Shown piece after piece: positions 60,121-64,000 of a stretch of 64,000 nucleotides of DNA. A program made the translations under genes and the position numbers. This stretch comes from Hymenobacter sp. DG01 (lineage in GTDB: Bacteria > Bacteroidota > Bacteroidia > Cytophagales > Hymenobacteraceae), in NCBI RefSeq assembly GCF_006352025.1, contig NZ_CP040936.1, positions 1,798,001 through 1,862,000 of the forward strand, given 5' to 3'. Position 1 is the stretch's first letter; each line of letters opens with the position of its first letter. Under the pieces are notes generated by a model, which was not told the origin of the DNA, ran no database searches, and saw only the letters and a program-made list of their open reading frames with translations.

Positions 60121-60207
60121 CCCGCAGAGGGCGCAGAGGTTTCCGCAGAGGTTCGCGGAGGTCGTTCATCTGCGAACCTCTGCGGAAACCTCTGCGCCCT
60201 CTGCGGG
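60121..60207. repeat. Perfect 36-base inverted repeat in the trpB-trpA spacer (D2)
   Basis: Arms 60121-60156 (starting CCCGCAGAGGGCGCAGAGG) and 60172-60207 match perfectly around a 15-base loop. The arms are made of CGCAGAGG-type units. It fills almost all of the 103-base spacer and can form a very stable hairpin in the operon message. Confidence 0.9.
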
Positions 60208-60213
60208 CAATGC

Positions 60214-61410
60214 TTATAGAATAGTATCGGCGTACTTGAGGTAGGTTTCCAGGTCTTTGTCGCCGCGGCCGGAGAGGTTCACCACCACTACGTCGTCGGG
60301 GCCGGCGCCCAGCTGGCCCAAAGCGGCCAGGGCGTGGGCGGTTTCCAGAGCCGGAATAATGCCTTCCAGGCGGCTCAGCTCGGCTACCGCTCTCAGCGCG
60401 TCCTCGTCCTCAATGCTGATAAACCGGGCCCGCTTGGAATCAGCCAGGAAGGCGTGCAGGGGCCCGATGCCGGGGTAGTCGAGGCCGGCGGAAATGGAAT
60501 AGGGCTCGGTAATCTGGCCGTCCTCGTCCTGCATGAGCAGGGTGCGCGAGCCGTGAATAATGCCCGGCTTGCCCAGCACCGACGTAGCCGCCGAGTGCCC
60601 CGAGTTGACGCCGTGCCCGGCCGCTTCCACCGCTACTAGCTTCACCGACGGCTCTTCCAGGAAGTGGTAGAATGCCCCGGCCGCATTGGAGCCGCCGCCC
60701 ACGCAGGCTACCACGTAGTCGGGCAGCTCGGAGCCGGTTTTCTCCAGCAGCTGCTTGCGCATCTCCTCGCTGATAACCGCCTGCAGCCGCGCCACCAGAT
60801 CGGGGTACGGGTGCGGACCGACTACCGAACCAATGATGTAGTGGGTATCCACGGGGTTGGAAATCCAGTCACGGATGGCTTCGTTGGTGGCGTCTTTGAG
60901 GGTGCGGCTGCCGCTGAGGGCCGCCCGTACTTCGGCCCCCAGCAGGCGCATGCGGTACACGTTGGGCTTCTGGCGCTCCATGTCGATTTCGCCCATGTAC
61001 ACAATGCACTGCATACCCATGAGGGCGCACACCGTGGCCGTAGCAACGCCGTGCTGGCCCGCTCCGGTTTCGGCGATGATGCGCGTTTTGCCCAGGCGCT
61101 TGGCCAGCAGAATCTGCCCTACGGTGTTGTTTACCTTGTGGGCGCCCGTATGGCAGAGGTCCTCGCGCTTGAGGTACACCCGGGTGTTATACCTCTCCGA
61201 TAGGCGCTTGGCCTCGAACAAGGGGGTAGGCCGACCCACGTAGTCGCGGAGCAGCTGCTGGTATTCCTGCTGAAACGCGGGGTCAGCCAGGATGTCGAGG
61301 TACTGCTGGCGCAGCTCTTCCACGTTGGGGTAGAGCATTTCCGGGATGAAGGCGCCGCCGAACTGGCCGTAGTAGCCGCGCTCCGTGGGTTGTTGATAGA
61401 TCGTATTCAT
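60214..61410 (-). CDS. trpB: Tryptophan synthase beta subunit
   Basis: A 398-residue PLP enzyme joining indole and serine. Start [25 protein letters not shown] Lys in [34 protein letters not shown]; Gly-rich [12 protein letters not shown]; and [16 protein letters not shown] at the C-terminus. Length and motifs are those of TrpB1. Operon position between trpF and trpA. Confidence 0.98.
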   Translation of the reverse strand: MNTIYQQPTERGYYGQFGGAFIPEMLYPNVEELRQQYLDILADPAFQQEYQQLLRDYVGRPTPLFEAKRLSERYNTRVYLKREDLCHTGAHKVNNTVGQILLAKRLGKTRIIAETGAGQHGVATATVCALMGMQCIVYMGEIDMERQKPNVYRMRLLGAEVRAALSGSRTLKDATNEAIRDWISNPVDTHYIIGSVVGPHPYPDLVARLQAVISEEMRKQLLEKTGSELPDYVVACVGGGSNAAGAFYHFLEEPSVKLVAVEAAGHGVNSGHSAATSVLGKPGIIHGSRTLLMQDEDGQITEPYSISAGLDYPGIGPLHAFLADSKRARFISIEDEDALRAVAELSRLEGIIPALETAHALAALGQLGAGPDDVVVVNLSGRGDKDLETYLKYADTIL

Positions 61411-61415
61411 GGTGG

Positions 61416-61486
61416 TTTCTCGCAGAGGTTCGCTGAGGGTGGCGCTGAGGTTCGCAGTGGATGGCCTCTGCGAGCCTCAGCGAGAA
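61416..61486. repeat. Imperfect CGCAGAGG/CGCTGAGG hairpin in the trpF-trpB spacer (D3)
   Basis: Left TTTCTCGCAGAGGTTCGC (about 61416-61433) and right CTCTGCGAGCCTCAGCGAGA (about 61465-61486) form an imperfect hairpin with the same CGCAGAGG units as D1 and D2. Confidence 0.7.
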
Positions 61487-61489
61487 AAA

Positions 61490-62122
61490 TCACTGGGTTC
61501 TCAATTCTTTGAAAAAAGTATCCAGCCGGCCGGCATCTTTCAGCCCGGGCTCAGTTTCAAACTGGCTGTTCAGGTCCAGGGCAAACAGGCCAGGGAGCCG
61601 CAGGTTTCGAAGCGTTTCCGCGTGTTCCGGGGCCAGCCCACCGGCCAGGAAATAGGGCACTGGCAAGGCGTAATTCTGCAGCAACTTCCAGTCGAAGGCG
61701 GTGCCGTTGCCGCCAGGCTGGGCGCCGGCCGTGTCGAAGAGGAAGTAGTCGACTACCCCCACGTAGGGCCGCAACCGCTCGAAGTCGAACACCTCCCTCA
61801 CCGCAAAAGCCTTGATAACTGCTACCCCCGTGGCACGCAGCAACCCACAGGTTTCGGGGGTTTCCGAGCCGTGGAGTTGCACCGCTTGGAGGTCATATTC
61901 CGCTATTCGCTCCTGAATCACGGCCGTATCTTCATCCACGAACACGCCCACTTTCTGCACACTGGCCGGCACTGCAGCGGCAGCGGCGGGCGTGAGCGTG
62001 GGCGCGGCGTAGCGCCGGGACTTGGGGTAGAAGATGAAGCCCAGAAAGTCGGGGCGCAGGGCGGCTACCGCCCGCAGGTTGTCGGGACGGGCCATGCCGC
62101 AGACTTTCAGGCGCACGCTCAT
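61490..62122 (-). CDS. trpF: Phosphoribosylanthranilate isomerase
   Basis: A 210-residue barrel: VRLKVCGMARPDNLRAVAALRPDFLGFIFYPKSRRY with the catalytic Cys in KVCGM, VGVFVDE, LQAVQLHGSETPE, and FLFDTAG (catalytic Asp) with LAGGLAPEH. Its start overlaps the trpC stop by one base, a tight operon junction. Confidence 0.96.
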   Translation of the reverse strand: MSVRLKVCGMARPDNLRAVAALRPDFLGFIFYPKSRRYAAPTLTPAAAAAVPASVQKVGVFVDEDTAVIQERIAEYDLQAVQLHGSETPETCGLLRATGVAVIKAFAVREVFDFERLRPYVGVVDYFLFDTAGAQPGGNGTAFDWKLLQNYALPVPYFLAGGLAPEHAETLRNLRLPGLFALDLNSQFETEPGLKDAGRLDTFFKELRTQ

Positions 62123-62937
62123 TAGAGTACGGTTACGGCCTCGGTGGCACGGAGCTGCTGCACCAGGGCGGCACAGGCTTTTTCGGGGCGGGAGTGGCGC
62201 ATGAACGTTTCACCGATCAGGAAGCCGCGGTAGCCTACCTGGCGCAAGGCCTCAATGTCGGCCGCTGAGGTCAGGCCGCTTTCCGTCACTTTCACAAACT
62301 CGTCGGGGATACGCTGGGCCAGCTCGCCGGAGGTATCCAGGCTCACACTGAAGTCGTGCAAGTTGCGGTTGTTCACGCCTACCAGGCTCACCGCGTCGGG
62401 GTGCAGAGTCTTGTCGAGCTCCTCGGCGTTATGGATTTCGAGCAGCACTTCCAGGCCCAGGCTTTTGGCCAGACGGCCCAGGCGCAGCACTTCCTCGCCC
62501 GAAAGCACGGCCGCAATCAGCAGCACGGCGTCGGCCCCAATGCTCTTGGCTTCCAGAATCTGGTACTCATCCACCACAAAATCCTTGCGCAGAATCGGGC
62601 AGAAATTGAAGCGCCGAGCCGTAATCAGGTCCTCGTTCCTGCCCCCGAAAAACTCCGTATCCGTCAGCACCGACAGGGCCGAGGCGCCGGCCTGCATGTA
62701 GCCTAGTGTAGTGCGCTCTACCGGGGCGTGGGGGTTGATGAAGCCCTTGCTCGGTGACTTGCGCTTGAACTCAGCAATAATGCCGCTCAGATCCTCGCGC
62801 AGCAGGTAGCGGCGCAAACTCAGGGGCTGGCTTTGCATGTACAGGCTTTTTTCCAGCAGCTTTACCGGCACCAGGCTTTGGCGGTCGGCTACTTCTTGGC
62901 GCTTGTGGGCAATGATTTGGTCGAGAATCGTAGGCAT
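62122..62937 (-). CDS. trpC: Indole-3-glycerol phosphate synthase
   Basis: A 271-residue barrel: ILDQIIAHKRQEVADRQSLVP, IIAEFKRKSPSKGFINP (catalytic Lys), ALSVLTDTEFFGG, ILRKDFVVDEYQILEAKSIGADAVLLI (Lys and Glu), LVGVNNRNLHDF and VTESGLTSAADI. Full length. Between trpD (137 bases upstream) and trpF. Confidence 0.97.
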   Translation of the reverse strand: MPTILDQIIAHKRQEVADRQSLVPVKLLEKSLYMQSQPLSLRRYLLREDLSGIIAEFKRKSPSKGFINPHAPVERTTLGYMQAGASALSVLTDTEFFGGRNEDLITARRFNFCPILRKDFVVDEYQILEAKSIGADAVLLIAAVLSGEEVLRLGRLAKSLGLEVLLEIHNAEELDKTLHPDAVSLVGVNNRNLHDFSVSLDTSGELAQRIPDEFVKVTESGLTSAADIEALRQVGYRGFLIGETFMRHSRPEKACAALVQQLRATEAVTVL

Positions 62938-63074
62938 TGGCGGGCCGCCGATGGTGTGCGGCGGGGTTTGAAGGTGAATTCCTACCTAGCGGCAAGGAAT
63001 TGGGTGAACAGTATTCAGGAGAAAAGAGAGCTACCATGTATTTCGGTGGTCTAGCGGCTACCCTTCGGCAAGAC

Positions 63075-64000
63075 TTATAAGGTAGTAGCGTGGCTGTGCG
63101 TGACGGCCACCAGCTTGCGCAGGGCCTGCCGCGCCCGGCCGGAATCCAGGGATTCCTGGGCGGCGGCCAGGGCCTCGGCAAAGTTGAAGGTGGGCTCCAG
63201 GCAGCCAATGGCCAGGGCCGCGTTGGCCGTTACCACGTCACGCTGGGCGCGGGTGGCGCGGCCCTCCAGCACCTCCAGAAACAGCTTAGCTGATTCCTGC
63301 GGGGTGCGGCCGCCCGCCAACTCTTCGGGGCGGGTGGCAGTCAGGCCCAGGTCGGCGGCCGAGAGGAGCTGCTCGCCGGCGGGGGTGGCCAGCTTAGCGG
63401 CCCCGGTCAGCGAGAGTTCATCGTAGCCATCGAGGGCGTGTACTACGGCGTAGCGGGTTTCAGTTTGCTGCAGCAGGTAGTGGTAGAGGCGCAGCAGCTC
63501 CAGGCTAAACGTGCCGGCCACCTGGTGTTTCGGACGAGCGGGGTTAATCAGGGGGCCTAAGATGTTAAAGAAGGTGCGCACGCCCAGCTCCCGCCGCACG
63601 GGGCCGGCGTAGCGCATGGCCGGGTGGAACGAGGGCGCGTGCAGAAAGCAGATATTGGCCTGCTCTAGCTGCTGCTTCAACACGTCGTTTCCTACCCCAA
63701 AATCAACCCCCAACTGCGCCAGCACATCCGAGGAGCCACACACCGACGATACCCCGATGTTGCCGTGCTTGGTCACCCGGTAGCCCGCGCCGGCCACCAC
63801 AAAGCAGGCCAGCGTACTGATGTTGAGCGTGTCTTTGCCGTCGCCACCGGTGCCCACAATATCTACCGTGTCGTGGGTGCCTAGCTCCGGGTCGCGGCTC
63901 AAACTCAGCAGAGCCTCGCGGAAGCCGGCCAGCTCCGGCACGGCAATGGGCCGCATGCGGTACACCGTCATGAAAGCCGCCATTTCCGAAGCGTTGGCCT
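63075..64000 (-). CDS. trpD: Anthranilate phosphoribosyltransferase (5' end outside window)
   Basis: Partial: the frame is open to the window edge, reading ANASEMAAFMTVYRMRP before the in-window ATG at 63983, so the true start lies outside. Core motifs: DIVGTGGDGKDTLNISTLACFVVAGAG (PRPP site), KHGNIGVSSVCGSSDVLAQLGV, and FFNILGPLINPARPKHQVAG. It transfers phosphoribose to anthranilate. First visible gene of trpDCFBA-aroF; trpE/trpG would be expected just beyond the edge. Confidence 0.96.
   Translation of the reverse strand, partial: ANASEMAAFMTVYRMRPIAVPELAGFREALLSLSRDPELGTHDTVDIVGTGGDGKDTLNISTLACFVVAGAGYRVTKHGNIGVSSVCGSSDVLAQLGVDFGVGNDVLKQQLEQANICFLHAPSFHPAMRYAGPVRRELGVRTFFNILGPLINPARPKHQVAGTFSLELLRLYHYLLQQTETRYAVVHALDGYDELSLTGAAKLATPAGEQLLSAADLGLTATRPEELAGGRTPQESAKLFLEVLEGRATRAQRDVVTANAALAIGCLEPTFNFAEALAAAQESLDSGRARQALRKLVAVTHSHATTL

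Noticed and set aside
1..64000. tRNA, rRNA, prophage or insertion-sequence genes
   Set aside because: I looked for tRNA T-loop signatures, rRNA stretches, integrase or transposase motifs and found none.

Overview
The window reads as chromosomal DNA of a GC-rich member of the Bacteroidota, most likely Hymenobacter or a close relative in the Cytophagales. The evidence is the gliding-motility genes gldC and gldA-gldF-gldG, promoters of the Bacteroidota type (TAnnTTTG -7 boxes, once with a TTG exactly 19 bases upstream), weak Shine-Dalgarno signals, and a GC-rich codon style. The genus is inferred from protein character, not from a marker gene. No rRNA, tRNA, CRISPR array, prophage or transposase gene was seen.

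Layout, first half. 1-3.9 kb: end of a membrane-anchored protein, dCTP deaminase, a small exported protein, gldC and dnaN. 4.1-8.8 kb: a BLUF blue-light sensor gene facing a four-gene kaiC-kaiB-kaiB-histidine kinase operon. 9.1-12.6 kb: gldA-gldF-gldG. 12.6-17 kb: a four-helix-bundle protein, two short-chain dehydrogenases, a GIN-domain lipoprotein and mlaE-mlaF lipid transport genes. 17.2-21 kb: a DinB-like enzyme, a bifunctional-nuclease protein, etfA/etfB and a TPR protein. 21.1-29.5 kb: a two-component system followed by a CzcCBA-type metal efflux operon; the gap between them holds two promoters, each with four copies of a TCTAAT box at an exact 11-base period. 29.7-36.2 kb: M1 and M28 peptidases, an outer-membrane protein, a META lipoprotein and a hypothetical protein. 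36.2-39.7 kb: pyruvate carboxylase.

Layout, second half. 39.9-42 kb: an unusual SDR protein lacking the catalytic Tyr, next to a photolyase. 42.2-46.1 kb: a TetR regulator with an ABC1 kinase, a dienelactone hydrolase and an Mpo1-like membrane protein. 46.3-48.7 kb: two tandem aromatic amino acid hydroxylase genes, each preceded by its own promoter, a short leader ORF and an intrinsic terminator. The first leader is rich in Tyr codons, which fits tyrosine-controlled attenuation of a tyrosine-making enzyme. The first hydroxylase has an in-frame amber codon; the second has Gln in place of the iron-ligand Glu. 48.7-55.5 kb: gluconate uptake and the oxidative pentose phosphate pathway (gntP, gntK, gnd, zwf, pgl, rpiA). 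55.6-58.2 kb: a remnant of a second DAHP synthase, DoxX, a small exported protein and a membrane-anchored AraC regulator. 58.2 kb to the end: the 3' part of a trpDCFBA-DAHP synthase operon.

Intergenic DNA is unusually rich in short dispersed inverted repeats of at least six families. Some fill a spacer exactly, as between dnaN and gldC, and one family occupies three successive spacers of the trp operon. Two themes connect genes across the window: light and time (BLUF, Kai proteins, photolyase) and aromatic amino acid supply (trp/DAHP synthase, paired hydroxylases). The links within these themes are inference.
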